In this document: piece by piece, positions 8,056 through 18,386 of the stretch
How positions within the stretch are numbered: position 1 is the stretch's first letter
Layout: each line of letters begins with the position of its first letter
Assembly (NCBI GenBank): GCA_028287115.1
Contig: JAQBQF010000130.1
Span: 1 to 39,907 of the forward strand
DNA length: 39,907 nucleotides
Source of the DNA: Myxococcales bacterium
GTDB lineage: Bacteria > Myxococcota_A > Polyangia > Haliangiales > Haliangiaceae
Direction: 5' to 3'
Notes under the pieces: model-generated
What the model was told of the DNA's origin: nothing
Database searches by the model: none
What the model saw: only the letters and a program-made list of their open reading frames with translations
Program-made: the position numbers and the translations under genes

Positions 8056-9291
8056 TTACTCGTTGCGCAACGCATCGATCGGATCGAGCTGTGCTGCGCG
8101 ATGCGCTGGGATGAACCCGAACAGCACGCCGACGGTCACCGAGAATGCGACCGCGCCGGCGCTCGTCTGCGGCGCCATCGATAGCTGCCAGCCGAGCTTT
8201 TCCTCGATCAGGAACGCGCCCGCGTAGCTGAGCAGCACGCCGAGGCCGCCGCCGAAGAGTGTCAGCATCACGGCTTCGCCGAGGAACTGGACCTGGATCG
8301 CGGCCGGGCTCGCACCGATCGCGACGCGGATCCCGATCTCCGCGGTCCGCTGCGCGACCGACGCGAACATCACGTTCATGATCCCGATACCGCCGACCAT
8401 GAGCGCGATCGACGCGAGCGCCATCAGCAACATCTCGAGGGTCTCGCTCGACTTGATCTTCGCCTTCACGATCTCCTCGGGATGGCGAATGTTGAAGTCG
8501 TCGTCGGCGCCGGCAGCGATCTTGTGACGTTCGCGAACCAGCCCTTCGACCTGCGCGGTCGCGGCGGGAATCGCTTCGGGCGCCACCGCGGAGAGCAAGA
8601 TGTCGTCGAGCCAGGTGACGTCTTTACCGTTGAGCCGCTTCATCGCGGTGGTCCACGGCAACATCACGGTGTCATCTTGATCCTGCCCCGTCGGCCCCTG
8701 CCCTTTCGCGACGAGCGTGCCGATCACGGTGAACCAGTGACCGCGCATCCGAATCTTCTCGCCGATCGCGTGATCGTCGCCGAACAGCTGGCGGCGCACG
8801 GTCTCGCCGATCACCGCGACGGTCGCGAAGTGATCCATCTGATCGCCGTCGAAGAACGCACCTTCGGCGACCTCCCACTTCTTGATGTCGAGATACTCGG
8901 GCGAGACGCCGCGAAAGTGCGTACTCCAGTTGCGGCCGCCGTACACGGCTTGCAAGTTGCCGTCGGTGTTCTCCGAAACCTTCGCGACCAGCGGGCACTC
9001 GCGACGAATCGCCTCGGCGTCCTTCGCGGTCAGCGTCGTCTGACCGTGGGATCCGGTGCGCACGCCGGCCGCGTTGCGCGAGCCGGCTTCAAGCCAGATC
9101 AAGTTATCGCCGAGCTTGTCGAGCTCCGAGACCGCCTTGTCTTTGCCTGCGCGGCCGATGCCGACGACCCAGATCACCGTCGCCACGCCGACCGCGATCG
9201 CAAGCGTCGCGAGCCCGGTGCGGACCTTGTTGCGCGCGAGCGAGCGCAGTGCTTCGTTCGAAAGCAGGCGGGCACACACGCGCGCGTTCAC
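8056..9291 (-). CDS. MacB/FtsX-type ABC transporter permease
   Basis: 411 aa from GTG 9291. One N-terminal helix (TGLATLAIAVGVATVIWVVG), a periplasmic MacB_PCD-like domain of about 220 residues (with GVSPEYLDIKKWEVAEGAFF and the AVIGETVRRQLFGDD motif), then the FtsX core of three helices (MLLMALASIALMVGGIGIMN, an EIGIRVAIGAS loop, a middle helix, and FIPAHRAAQLDPIDALRNE at the end). Such permeases work by mechanotransmission with a MacB-type ATPase and often a TolC adaptor; neither gene is nearby. It lies 42 nt downstream of the sigma-54 regulator on the same strand and is probably cotranscribed. Confidence 0.9.
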   Translation of the reverse strand: MNARVCARLLSNEALRSLARNKVRTGLATLAIAVGVATVIWVVGIGRAGKDKAVSELDKLGDNLIWLEAGSRNAAGVRTGSHGQTTLTAKDAEAIRRECPLVAKVSENTDGNLQAVYGGRNWSTHFRGVSPEYLDIKKWEVAEGAFFDGDQMDHFATVAVIGETVRRQLFGDDHAIGEKIRMRGHWFTVIGTLVAKGQGPTGQDQDDTVMLPWTTAMKRLNGKDVTWLDDILLSAVAPEAIPAATAQVEGLVRERHKIAAGADDDFNIRHPEEIVKAKIKSSETLEMLLMALASIALMVGGIGIMNVMFASVAQRTAEIGIRVAIGASPAAIQVQFLGEAVMLTLFGGGLGVLLSYAGAFLIEEKLGWQLSMAPQTSAGAVAFSVTVGVLFGFIPAHRAAQLDPIDALRNE

Positions 9292-9333
9292 CGGCGGAGT
9301 CTACCCCGACCCTGATGAAACGCCGATGAAGTC

Positions 9334-10809
9334 TCAGTCCGCGACCTCGGCACCCTCCGCAGACAGGCCGTACGCCTTCATTTTGATGTAGATGCTCGCT
9401 CGACTGATGCCGAGGCGCTTCGCCGCCGCGGCAGGGCTGCGGTCGCGTCGCAGGGCGGCGGTGATCGCGGCGCGCTCGACGGCGCGAACTGCGCGATCCG
9501 TGACCGCTTTGAGCCCCTCGCCATCGCCGAGCCGATCGAGATCGATCGGCGGCAGCTCGACGCGATCGGGCTCTTCGGCGACCGCTCCGCCGGGCTTGCC
9601 GAGCCCCACCATGTCGAGATCGTGGGACTTGATCGTCTCGCCGTCGCACAGGATCGCGGCGCGCGACAGCACGTTCTCGAGCTCGCGAATATTGCCCGGC
9701 CAGCGATAACCCATGAGGCGGGAGAGCGCCTTCGCGGTGATCTGCGTCGGATAGCGCGCTTCGTTACCGGCGAAGCTCTTCGCCGCACCTCGGCGGCGCG
9801 CGAGAATGTGGGCCGAGAGCAGCGGAATATCTTCTTTGCGTTCGCGCAGCGGCGGCACCTGGATCGGCACGACCGCGAGCCGCCAGTAGAGGTCCTCGCG
9901 GAACTGACCGCGTGCGACGAGCGCCTTCAGATCCTTGTTCGTCGCGGCGACGACGCGGACGTCGATGTGAACGGGACGATCGCCGCCGACCGGCTTGATC
10001 TCGCGCTCCTGGAGCACACGCAGCAGCTTGTTCTGGACGCTCGCGTCGATGTCGCCGATCTCGTCGAGAAAGATCGTTCCGCCGTTTGCTTCGCGGAACA
10101 GACCACGCCTCGCGCGATTCGCGCCGGTGAACGCGCCCTTCTCGTGACCGAACAGCTCTGCTTCGAGCAGGCTAGGCGCGAGTGCCGAACAATCGAACGC
10201 GACGAATGGCCCATCGGCGCGCGGCCCTACGCGATGGATCGTGCGTGCGAGGAGCTCCTTGCCCGTGCCACTCTCACCGACGATCAGCACCGTGGCATCC
10301 GAGGCCGCAACGCGATCGATCATCTGCAGCAGCTGGCGCATCAGCGCGGACTCGCCGATCACCACGCCGAGCCCGCGTGCTTTCTCGATCTCACCACGCA
10401 GCCGGCGCACTTCTCGCGCGAGCGCGCCGTGCTGGATCGCTCGATCGACGACGGAGCGAATCTCGCCGGCATCGGCGACCTTGTTGAGGACGTCGAGTGC
10501 TCCCGAGCGCATGGCGCGAACGGTGAACTCCACCGTCGGCCGCTCGCTCCAGATCACGACCACGGTGTCGGGAGCCACCGTGCGCATCCGGTGCAGGACC
10601 GCGAGGGCGCCTTCGTCATCATCGCCAAGCGCAGGATCGAGGAGCGCGAGATCGAACGCAGATCCGACAAGTCGCTCGAGTGCCGCGGCCGGTGTTGCGA
10701 CCGCCTCGACGTCGAGGCCCAGGAGGGCTTCGCGCGCGCGTGCGATGCCGGTGTCTTCGGCGTCGACCACGAGGACGTGGCGGATCGAGCTCTCTGGACG
10801 TACATCCAC
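9334..10809 (-). CDS. NtrC-type sigma-54-dependent response regulator
   Basis: 491 aa from GTG 10809. Receiver domain at residues 10-125: acidic pocket VVDAED, probable phospho-acceptor Asp58 in [10 protein letters not shown], and a Lys in LNKVAD lacking the usual following Pro. The AAA+ module follows (about 145-390): Walker A GESGTGKE, sigma-54 contact loop GAFTGA, Walker [11 protein letters not shown], and the arginine-rich segment [15 protein letters not shown] Fis-type helix-turn-helix ends the protein ([22 protein letters not shown]). It activates sigma-54 promoters by ATP-driven remodelling. No cognate kinase is adjacent. The likely cotranscribed target or partner is the FtsX-type permease downstream; an ECF sigma gene is divergent. 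Confidence 0.92.
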   Translation of the reverse strand: MDVRPESSIRHVLVVDAEDTGIARAREALLGLDVEAVATPAAALERLVGSAFDLALLDPALGDDDEGALAVLHRMRTVAPDTVVVIWSERPTVEFTVRAMRSGALDVLNKVADAGEIRSVVDRAIQHGALAREVRRLRGEIEKARGLGVVIGESALMRQLLQMIDRVAASDATVLIVGESGTGKELLARTIHRVGPRADGPFVAFDCSALAPSLLEAELFGHEKGAFTGANRARRGLFREANGGTIFLDEIGDIDASVQNKLLRVLQEREIKPVGGDRPVHIDVRVVAATNKDLKALVARGQFREDLYWRLAVVPIQVPPLRERKEDIPLLSAHILARRRGAAKSFAGNEARYPTQITAKALSRLMGYRWPGNIRELENVLSRAAILCDGETIKSHDLDMVGLGKPGGAVAEEPDRVELPPIDLDRLGDGEGLKAVTDRAVRAVERAAITAALRRDRSPAAAAKRLGISRASIYIKMKAYGLSAEGAEVAD

Positions 10810-10817
10810 GCGATCAG

Positions 10818-10876
10818 TCTAGCGGTCTAGACGACGTCTATCCAGCTGGACGAATGTCTGGGTCTCTAGACATCTA
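10818..10876. promoter_or_regulatory. cluster of TCTA half-sites between divergent regulator genes
   Basis: In the 146-bp gap between the sigma-54 regulator and the ECF sigma gene, TCTA occurs at 10818, 10826, 10837, 10865 and 10873, with a TCTG at 10857. Two of these form GTCTAGAC (10825-10832) and CTCTAGAC (10864-10871). CTAG words are normally rare in bacterial genomes, so such density suggests a multi-site operator. The regulator that binds is not identifiable. Confidence 0.35.
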
Positions 10877-10955
10877 AGTAGCTGATATCACGTGTCAACG
10901 ACGCTGGACTGCGCTGGCTCGTCGCATGCGTATTGGAACCTGCGAGGAGGGTTCG

Positions 10956-11465
10956 ATGCAGGCCTCGCAGGACTTCGAGACGACCCGCGCCTACGTTCGG
11001 TCGGTGGCGATGAAATACGTGCGCAACGAGCAGGATGCCGAGGATGTCACGCAAGACGCCCTCTTGCTCGCGCATCGCTACCGCGCATCGTTTCGCGGTG
11101 AGTCGCGGTACTCCACGTGGCTATATCGCGTCACGGCGACCGCGGCCCTGATGTTTCTTCGCAAGCAGCGCCGGAACGCGAGAGAGATTCCGTCGAGCGC
11201 GAACGTCGACGACGAGGGCACACCGCTACTCGATCGGCACTCCGCTCCCGGCGATCTCCGCGGACAGGTGATCGCGCGCGACGCGCTCGCGGATGTTCAG
11301 CACGCGGTCGCCGCACTCGGCGCGAAATATCCCGTCGTGTTCTGGAAGCGCTATGGCGAGGGCCGTACCGAGACCGAGATCGCACGCGAGCTCGGGATCT
11401 CCGTCGCCGCCGTGAAGACCCGCGCATTTCGCGGACGCCAAGCGGCCGTGCGCGCGGCTCGGTAA
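10956..11465 (+). CDS. ECF-type RNA polymerase sigma factor
   Basis: 169 aa from ATG 10956, chosen for the strong GAGGAGGG (10944-10951) just upstream; an ATG at 10926 would add ten residues across that RBS. Region sigma-2 is clear (EQDAEDVTQDALLLAHRY, then FRGESRYSTWLYRVTATAAL), and sigma-4 carries the helix-turn-helix ETEIARELGISVAAVKTRAF. There is no sigma-3, as expected for this group. ECF factors redirect RNA polymerase to envelope-stress or other regulons and are normally held by an anti-sigma factor; no ZAS or other known anti-sigma gene is adjacent. The next genes encode an exported protein and a 4-TM protein of unknown role. Confidence 0.9.
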   Translation: MQASQDFETTRAYVRSVAMKYVRNEQDAEDVTQDALLLAHRYRASFRGESRYSTWLYRVTATAALMFLRKQRRNAREIPSSANVDDEGTPLLDRHSAPGDLRGQVIARDALADVQHAVAALGAKYPVVFWKRYGEGRTETEIARELGISVAAVKTRAFRGRQAAVRAAR

Positions 11466-11578
11466 CTTGCCGAGCCCCTGAATGTGTCTCCGCGTGTGGC
11501 TGGCCACCCACGCGCGGCCGCAAGTGACCGAACCTGTACGGATTCGGGATTGGCGCGGCGGAAGCATCAGCTCCCGAC

Positions 11579-12064
11579 ATGATGTTCACGATTCTTCCTC
11601 TGGTCTCCGTCGCGATGGTGCTCGCGAGCCCGGGTGAAGGCGGCACCGTCGGTGGCTCCGCGGCGTCGCCCCGCGGTGAACAACAGCGACTTGCTCAAAC
11701 GCTCGCCGATGCCGACTCGATCGACGCCGTGTCTGCCGATCGCAAGCGCCACCTGGTGACGTTCTCGATCGATCGCGCGGGCGAGGCATACACCGTGATC
11801 GCAAAGACGCGTCGCACGGGCGAGGTGCTCTCGGTCGAGGTCCGAGACGAAGGTACCGGCACGTTCGAGATCGGCGGCCTGACGTGGCTGTCCGATACGC
11901 TTCGCGGTGCCGACGCGGTCACGCGACTGGTCGTCGATGAGGATGGCGCCGTCACGCTGACGACGAGCGAAGGCGAACGTTACATGGCGATCCCCGGCCG
12001 CGGCTCGGGCGGCAGCAACGATGCGACCTCCGCGCGCTGGGGCGCCGAGTGGAATAACTCCTGA
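11579..12064 (+). CDS. exported protein of unknown function
   Basis: 161 aa. ATG 11579 (two ATGs in tandem) begins a short signal-peptide-like segment (MMFTILPLVSVAMVLASP). The mature part is mostly beta-like: HLVTFSIDRAGEAYTVIAKT, LSVEVRDEGTGTFEIGGLTW and VTRLVVDEDGAVTLTTSEGE, ending in a Gly/Ser/Asp tail. No family is recognised. It lies 113 nt downstream of the ECF sigma gene on the same strand, so it may be its target or regulator, though that is only positional. Confidence 0.6.
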   Translation: MMFTILPLVSVAMVLASPGEGGTVGGSAASPRGEQQRLAQTLADADSIDAVSADRKRHLVTFSIDRAGEAYTVIAKTRRTGEVLSVEVRDEGTGTFEIGGLTWLSDTLRGADAVTRLVVDEDGAVTLTTSEGERYMAIPGRGSGGSNDATSARWGAEWNNS

Positions 12065-12193
12065 CGAGGACCCAACCGATCGACAGGATCGGGTCCGAGG
12101 GGCCACGCCGAATCGGCCAAGTCCGCGACTGCAAATCGCCGACAGTTGGTTTTGACCTTGCACGATGCCGCCGCATCCACAACGGAGGCACTC

Positions 12194-12718
12194 GTGAAAG
12201 CAACCAAGTTCATCGTTCTCGTCGCAGGCATGCTCGGCATCTTCTCGTTCTTCCTGCCGCTCGTCGCGGTCCAGCATCGCGGCACCACCGCGACCGTCAG
12301 CGCCTATCAGGTCGTCAAAGGTCTCGAGGTCGTCTCCGCGGAGGTCGATCGCGGCGAGGTTCATAGCCTCGGTGAAATCGAGACCCGTGACACGGCGAGC
12401 GGCGGCCTCGCGGCCGCCAAGGGCATCGTGATCGCCCTGTTCGTCCCTGCCGCCCTGCTCGCACTGATCGGTGTGCTCGGCGTCCGGCGCAAGCAGTTCG
12501 GCCGCGTCGCCGGCACCTTCTCGTTGCTGCTCGGCCTCACGACGCTCGCGATCGGCGCGTTGCTGAAGAGCGCCGCCGAGGGCGATTCCGGGATCGGCAT
12601 CACCGTGCTGATCGTCGCCGGCCTTGCCGCGAGCGCGGGTGGCCTCCTGACGCTGATCAAGCCGGATCGCCGTACGGCAATGCAGCCGCAGCTCGCTTCG
12701 CTACCACTCGCAGCGTAA
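12194..12718 (+). CDS. four-TM membrane protein, unknown
   Basis: 174 aa from GTG 12194, with GGAGG at 12184-12188 upstream; an earlier in-frame start at 12146 precedes that RBS and is less likely. Four hydrophobic segments: FIVLVAGMLGIFSFFLPLVA at the start, IVIALFVPAALLALIGVLGV, FSLLLGLTTLAIGALL and ITVLIVAGLAASAGGLLTLI. The loop between helices 1 and 2 (~55 residues) probably faces the periplasm. The last residues are polar and cytosolic. No family is recognised. The gene follows the exported protein by 129 nt. Confidence 0.7.
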   Translation: MKATKFIVLVAGMLGIFSFFLPLVAVQHRGTTATVSAYQVVKGLEVVSAEVDRGEVHSLGEIETRDTASGGLAAAKGIVIALFVPAALLALIGVLGVRRKQFGRVAGTFSLLLGLTTLAIGALLKSAAEGDSGIGITVLIVAGLAASAGGLLTLIKPDRRTAMQPQLASLPLAA

Positions 12719-12759
12719 GCCGGCTTCGCATCTTTGCCCGCGCGCGCTAGATTGCACGC

Positions 12760-13602
12760 GTGGCAAAGCAGGTCGACCCGCGCAGCGATCCCGACGTCCC
12801 GAAAGGGATGTCGGTCGCGCTGCTTAAAGATCTGCATCTCCTCACCCGCGAAGGGCAGCTGAACGCGGACGCACGGCGCAAGCTGAAACAGATCCGCCAC
12901 CTGGTGGGCCTCTTGAAGCCGGCGCTGGACGACGCGCTCGCCCGGCAGACGGAACCGGTGATCATCGATTGCGGCGCCGGCAAGAGCTACCTCGGCGCCC
13001 TGCTCTACGAGCTCGTCCTCGGTCCCGCCGGGCGCGGATCGATCACCGCGATCGAAGCGCGCCCCGAGCTCTCCGAGCAGGCCGCAGCACGCGCCGCAAG
13101 GTTCGGCCAGGAACGGTTTCGAGTCGCGACGGGCGCGATCGACAAGATCGAGCTGTCCGACCGGCCGAACGTCGTCACCGCGCTGCACGCGTGCGATACC
13201 GCGACCGACGATGCGATCGTCCTCGCAATTACCAAGAGCGCGGATCACATCGCAGTCGTGCCGTGCTGCCAGGCCGAGGTCGCACGCCAGCTCGAGACGA
13301 GTAAACCGGCCGATCCGGTGCTCGCCGCGTTGTTCGCGCATGCACTGCATCGCCGCGAGTTCGGCTCGCACCTGACCAACGTGATCCGCGCGCTCGTCCT
13401 CGAAGCGCACGGTTACAAGGTCACCGTCACCGAGCTCGTCGGATGGGAACACTCCGCGAAGAACGAGCTGATCCTCGGCAAGCGCGTCAACCGGTTCGAT
13501 GTGGCCGCCCGCGCACAACTTCGCGCGACGCTCGACAGCTTCAAGATCGTCCCCTCGCTCGTCAGCGAGCTGGCGAAGCGCGATCTCGATCCGCGGACTT
13601 AA
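12760..13602 (+). CDS. SAM-dependent methyltransferase, Methyltransf_32-like
   Basis: 280 aa from GTG 12760. The SAM-binding Rossmann motif is VIIDCGAGKSYLG (residues 67-79), followed by an acidic second-strand end (ITAIEARPEL). HACDTATDDAI (143-153) and the PCCQ element (168-171) are characteristic of the family that includes METTL25- and GSTCD-like proteins. The substrate is unknown; some relatives act on RNA or protein. The gene ends in TAA that shares bases with the stop of the convergent exported-protein gene (TTAA at 13599-13602). Confidence 0.8.
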   Translation: MAKQVDPRSDPDVPKGMSVALLKDLHLLTREGQLNADARRKLKQIRHLVGLLKPALDDALARQTEPVIIDCGAGKSYLGALLYELVLGPAGRGSITAIEARPELSEQAAARAARFGQERFRVATGAIDKIELSDRPNVVTALHACDTATDDAIVLAITKSADHIAVVPCCQAEVARQLETSKPADPVLAALFAHALHRREFGSHLTNVIRALVLEAHGYKVTVTELVGWEHSAKNELILGKRVNRFDVAARAQLRATLDSFKIVPSLVSELAKRDLDPRT

Positions 13603-13985
13603 CGAGGCGTCTCGACGTTCCACCTAACGATCGCTTGATCGATCTCGAGCTGGATCGGCGCGACCGATCGCGGCGGTTCATCGAGCAGCCATGCGTAGAT
13701 CCGACCTTGCCAGACTCCGAAGTGCCGGATGTCGAGCGTCAGCCCGCCGAGCGCGCACGGGGCCGACCCGGTGAGAGTGGCACCGCCGTCGTCTTCGAGC
13801 TCGACGACCACGCGATGCGGCTCCCCACACGCGAGCGGATCCCACACCGCGATCACGCGCGCTTGGGGTGGGCTATCCGCCGCCGGCGCGTCGACGCACG
13901 CACCGAAGCAGATCCAGAACACGAAGGTCGCCACGATCGGGGAGACGATCCACGACAGATACGATGAACGGTCAGCGATATACAT
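13599..13985 (-). CDS. small exported or membrane-anchored protein, unknown
   Basis: 128 aa from ATG 13985. Longer frames upstream reach into the divergent DUF885 region and lack signal features. A hydrophobic N-terminal segment (WIVSPIVATFVFWICFGACV, residues ~12-31) is followed by APAADSPPQARV, consistent with a signal peptide or anchor; Cys in FGAC could be lipidated. The rest looks beta-rich (HRVVVELEDDGGATLTGSAP, LTLDIRHFGVWQGRIYAWLL). No family is recognised. It is convergent with the methyltransferase gene, sharing stop-codon bases. Confidence 0.6.
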   Translation of the reverse strand: MYIADRSSYLSWIVSPIVATFVFWICFGACVDAPAADSPPQARVIAVWDPLACGEPHRVVVELEDDGGATLTGSAPCALGGLTLDIRHFGVWQGRIYAWLLDEPPRSVAPIQLEIDQAIVRWNVETPR

Positions 13986-14166
13986 GCGCCCCCGCTTTGC
14001 GATGATCGCGCCAACGCGAAGCCCGCGAAATATCTCGCGCGGCACCTCGCTTGTCCGGCCGAGTCCGGGACAGTTGAACGAGCTGCGGACATCGCGAGTG
14101 TCGCTGCTCCGAATCCGCGCGCTCACTCACGTTGCGCCATGCCTGCCGGCGTGTGAAACCGTGCGT

Positions 14167-15843
<1,677 letters not shown>

Positions 15844-15890
15844 CGCTCGCGCACAGTTGCATCGGCTCGGCGCTGCGCCACACCTGAGGC

Positions 15891-16250
15891 ATGCCCGAGA
15901 AACGCGTGATCGAAAAGGCCAAGCGCGAGCTGCGCGAGGGCAAGAGTCCGAAGACCGCCGCCGGCGAGTTTGTTCGCGAGGAGATCGAGCACATTCGCAA
16001 AGGCAAGCACGGTGCTCGATCGGCCAAGCAAGCAGTCGCGATCGGACTCTCGAAAGCGCGCCAGGCCGGCATTCCGATTCCGCCGAAGAGCGGCGGCAAG
16101 CCACAAGCGGCCCGGCCGCATCGCAAATCGCCCAAGCGGTCCCGCGCCGTCGAGCGTGCGCTCCAGCGCGAACCCCGGAGCGCGGCATCTCACGAGGCGC
16201 TCTCGAAGTTTGCCAAGCAGGCCGCGAAGCAGCGCAAGCGGCGGCGATAA
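15891..16250 (+). CDS. small basic DUF6496-like protein
   Basis: 119 aa, strongly basic (Lys/Arg-rich). Residues 1-65 hold the recognisable block: KRELREGKSPKTAAGEFV, REEIEHIRKGKHGARSAKQ and AVAIGLSKARQAGIPIPPK. This Lys/Ala-rich pattern is seen in DUF6496-type and plasmid-stabilisation-annotated proteins and suits nucleic acid binding. The second half is a low-complexity Lys/Arg/Ala tail ending KQRKRRR. I infer a DNA- or RNA-associated role; no direct evidence exists. The stop is 1 nt from the convergent kinase stop. Confidence 0.75.
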   Translation: MPEKRVIEKAKRELREGKSPKTAAGEFVREEIEHIRKGKHGARSAKQAVAIGLSKARQAGIPIPPKSGGKPQAARPHRKSPKRSRAVERALQREPRSAASHEALSKFAKQAAKQRKRRR

Positions 16251-16251
16251 A

Positions 16252-17814
16252 TCACTGGACGATCTGAGCGAGCGAACGAGCGAGCGTCTCGATCGAATAA
16301 GGCTTCGTGATGAAGCCTCGCGCTCCGCGGTCGAGGATCGCCTGCACGTCGTCGTTGATCGTGTAGCCCGACATCAGCAACACGGAGACCTCGGGGTCGA
16401 GCTCGCGCAGCGCCGCGAAGGTCTGGCCGCCGCCCATCACCGGCATGATCATATCGAGGAGGACCGCGCGAATCGCGCCGCGATGCTCGCGATAGACCGC
16501 GAGCGCTTCGTCGCCACCTTCGGCCGAGAGCGGGCGATAGCCGAGGGACTCGAGTGCCGTCACCAGCGCATTCCGCACCATCGCATCGTCGTCGATCACC
16601 AGGATCGTGCCCGAACCGGCAGGAGCGGCCGACGGAATCCTCGGGCGAACGGCCTCGGCCTCGTCGAGTGCCGCCGGCAGGTACACCCGCATCGCGGTCC
16701 CGCGTCCGCCGAGCCCCTCGGTGATCTCGATCGATCCGCCGTGACTCTCGACGATCCCGAGCACCGTCGCGAGGCCAAGCCCAGTCCCGCGATCGGCGCC
16801 GTGCTGCTTGGTCGTGAAATAGGGCTCGAACACTCGATCGCGGATCTCCGGGGCGACGCCCACGCCGTTGTCGGACACCTCCAGGAGCACGTGCGCACCC
16901 GGTGTGACGACGCCAACCGAGCCGCCTCGCAGCGAATCGAGATCGACGGTGCGCGTCGTGATCCGGACGCTCGCTCGAGAGGTATCGCGCAGTGCGTCGC
17001 GTGCGTTGACGACCAGGTTCATCACGACCTGCTCGAGCTGCGCTTGATCTGCGATCACCGAGCCACGGTGCTTGGCGCCAAGGTCGAACTGGATCGTGAC
17101 ACTGCTGAGCGTTCGCTCGAGCAGAACGCGCATCCCCATGATCGTGTCATCGAGAGCGATCAGCACGGCGCGATGCTTCCCGCGGCGCGCGAACCCCAAC
17201 AGGGATCGGGTCAGCAGCGCCGAACGCTCGGTCACGTCGTCGATCATCTCGAGGGCAGCGCGCCGCTTCGGATCCGGCTCGGAGCTCGAGAGGTCCGCCG
17301 CGATCAGCTTGATGCCGAAGATCAAGTTGTTGAAGTCGTGGGCGATGCCACCGGCCAGGGTCCCGATCGCTTCGAGCCGCTGAGCGCGTTGCAGCCGCTT
17401 CTCGGCTTCGGCCTCGCGCGTGATGTCGATGAACGCGATGATGACGTGGCTGACCACGCCTGCGGAGTCCGCGACGGGTCGAGCAAACGCACGAACGTCG
17501 ACATCGCCGCCGTCGGGCCGGCGAATCGTGATGTCGTCGACGACGACGATCGCATTCTCGTGGATCGCCCGATAGAACGGGAGCCGCTGTTCCGGATAGG
17601 GCCGGCCATCGCGCGTGAAGATTCCGTAGCGCCCGGCGTAGGCGCCGGCTTGCACCTCGTCGGTCGGTTGTTGGCCCATGATCTCTGCGAACGCACGATT
17701 CGCGTAGATCAGCTCGCCATTCGGTGCACGCGCGACCCACAAGCCGATAGGCAGATCGTCGGCGAGCGCGTGAATGATCTCGCGATCACTGAGGACAACA
17801 CCTGCCGGCGACAC
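16252..17814 (-). CDS. hybrid histidine kinase (PAS, HisKA, HATPase, receiver)
   Basis: 520 aa from GTG 17814, no membrane helix, so soluble. PAS domain at about residues 10-135 (LPIGLWVARAPNGELIYANR, then FIDITREAEAEKRLQ). The dimerisation/phospho-acceptor box has His159 in GGIAHDFNN. ATPase motifs: N-box LVVNARDA (268-274), G1 DNGVGV (315-320), F-box FEPYFTTK, G2 GTGLGLA (343-349). A C-terminal receiver follows with acidic pair IDDDA (408-412), Asp454 in LLDMIMPVMGG and Lys in FITKPYS. It autophosphorylates and passes phosphate to its own receiver. It lies 26 nt downstream of the ferritin-like gene on the same strand and is probably cotranscribed with it. Confidence 0.93.
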   Translation of the reverse strand: MSPAGVVLSDREIIHALADDLPIGLWVARAPNGELIYANRAFAEIMGQQPTDEVQAGAYAGRYGIFTRDGRPYPEQRLPFYRAIHENAIVVVDDITIRRPDGGDVDVRAFARPVADSAGVVSHVIIAFIDITREAEAEKRLQRAQRLEAIGTLAGGIAHDFNNLIFGIKLIAADLSSSEPDPKRRAALEMIDDVTERSALLTRSLLGFARRGKHRAVLIALDDTIMGMRVLLERTLSSVTIQFDLGAKHRGSVIADQAQLEQVVMNLVVNARDALRDTSRASVRITTRTVDLDSLRGGSVGVVTPGAHVLLEVSDNGVGVAPEIRDRVFEPYFTTKQHGADRGTGLGLATVLGIVESHGGSIEITEGLGGRGTAMRVYLPAALDEAEAVRPRIPSAAPAGSGTILVIDDDAMVRNALVTALESLGYRPLSAEGGDEALAVYREHRGAIRAVLLDMIMPVMGGGQTFAALRELDPEVSVLLMSGYTINDDVQAILDRGARGFITKPYSIETLARSLAQIVQ

Positions 17815-17840
17815 GTGGCGGCGCTTTTAACACAGAACGG

Positions 17841-18386
17841 CTAATGCGCGTCCGCTTTACCCATCTGCACGAGCAGCTTCGCGAGATCGTCGGCGTGCTC
17901 CTCTTCCTTCGCCAGGATCTCTTCGATCATCCGCCGCGTGGTCGGATCTTCGTCGGCCAACCACCGGACAATTTCTGAGTACGTGGCTACCGCGATCCGC
18001 TCGGCGACCAGGTCCTCGCGAATCATCTCGTCGAGGCTGTCACCGGTCTGGTATTCGGCGTGGCTGCGGGTCTCGAGGCCCTCTGGATCGAAGTTCGGCT
18101 TGCCGTTCAGCTCGGTGATGCGCTTTGCGACCATATCTGCATGCCGTTCCTCCTCGCGCGCATGCTCGAGGAACTCGGCGGCGACCGACTCGGAGTGGAT
18201 ACCCTGCGCCATGTAGTAGTGGTTGCGGTACCGCAGCGTGCAAACGAGCTCGGTCGCCAGCACCTCGTTCAGCACCTCGAGCACTTTTTTGCGATCGGCG
18301 AGATAGGACTCGGTCACCGGGCCCTCGTCCATGTGCTCTCGCGCTCTGCGCCGGATCTCCTGGATATCTGCCTTGAAGGTGTTCAT
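17841..18386 (-). CDS. ferritin-like diiron protein (bacterioferritin-type)
   Basis: 181 aa. A four-helix bundle with paired ligand motifs: Glu46 in LATELVCTLRYRNHYYMAQG, EERHAD (residues 79-84; Glu79, His82), Glu129 in VAERIA, and EEEHADD (161-167; His164). These match the Glu/ExxH-Glu/ExxH pattern of ferritin-like diiron centres. Length and order resemble bacterioferritin/Dps-like proteins that oxidise and store iron. The heme-binding Met of true bacterioferritin is not assigned. It is upstream of the hybrid kinase with a 26-nt gap, and divergent from the UbiB-like gene. ATG 18386 begins MNTFKADIQEIRRRAREH. Confidence 0.87.
   Translation of the reverse strand: MNTFKADIQEIRRRAREHMDEGPVTESYLADRKKVLEVLNEVLATELVCTLRYRNHYYMAQGIHSESVAAEFLEHAREEERHADMVAKRITELNGKPNFDPEGLETRSHAEYQTGDSLDEMIREDLVAERIAVATYSEIVRWLADEDPTTRRMIEEILAKEEEHADDLAKLLVQMGKADAH

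Noticed and set aside
13729..14166. Longer N-terminus for the DUF885 lipoprotein
   Set aside because: It would overlap the minus-strand exported gene and bury the lipoprotein signal peptide internally.
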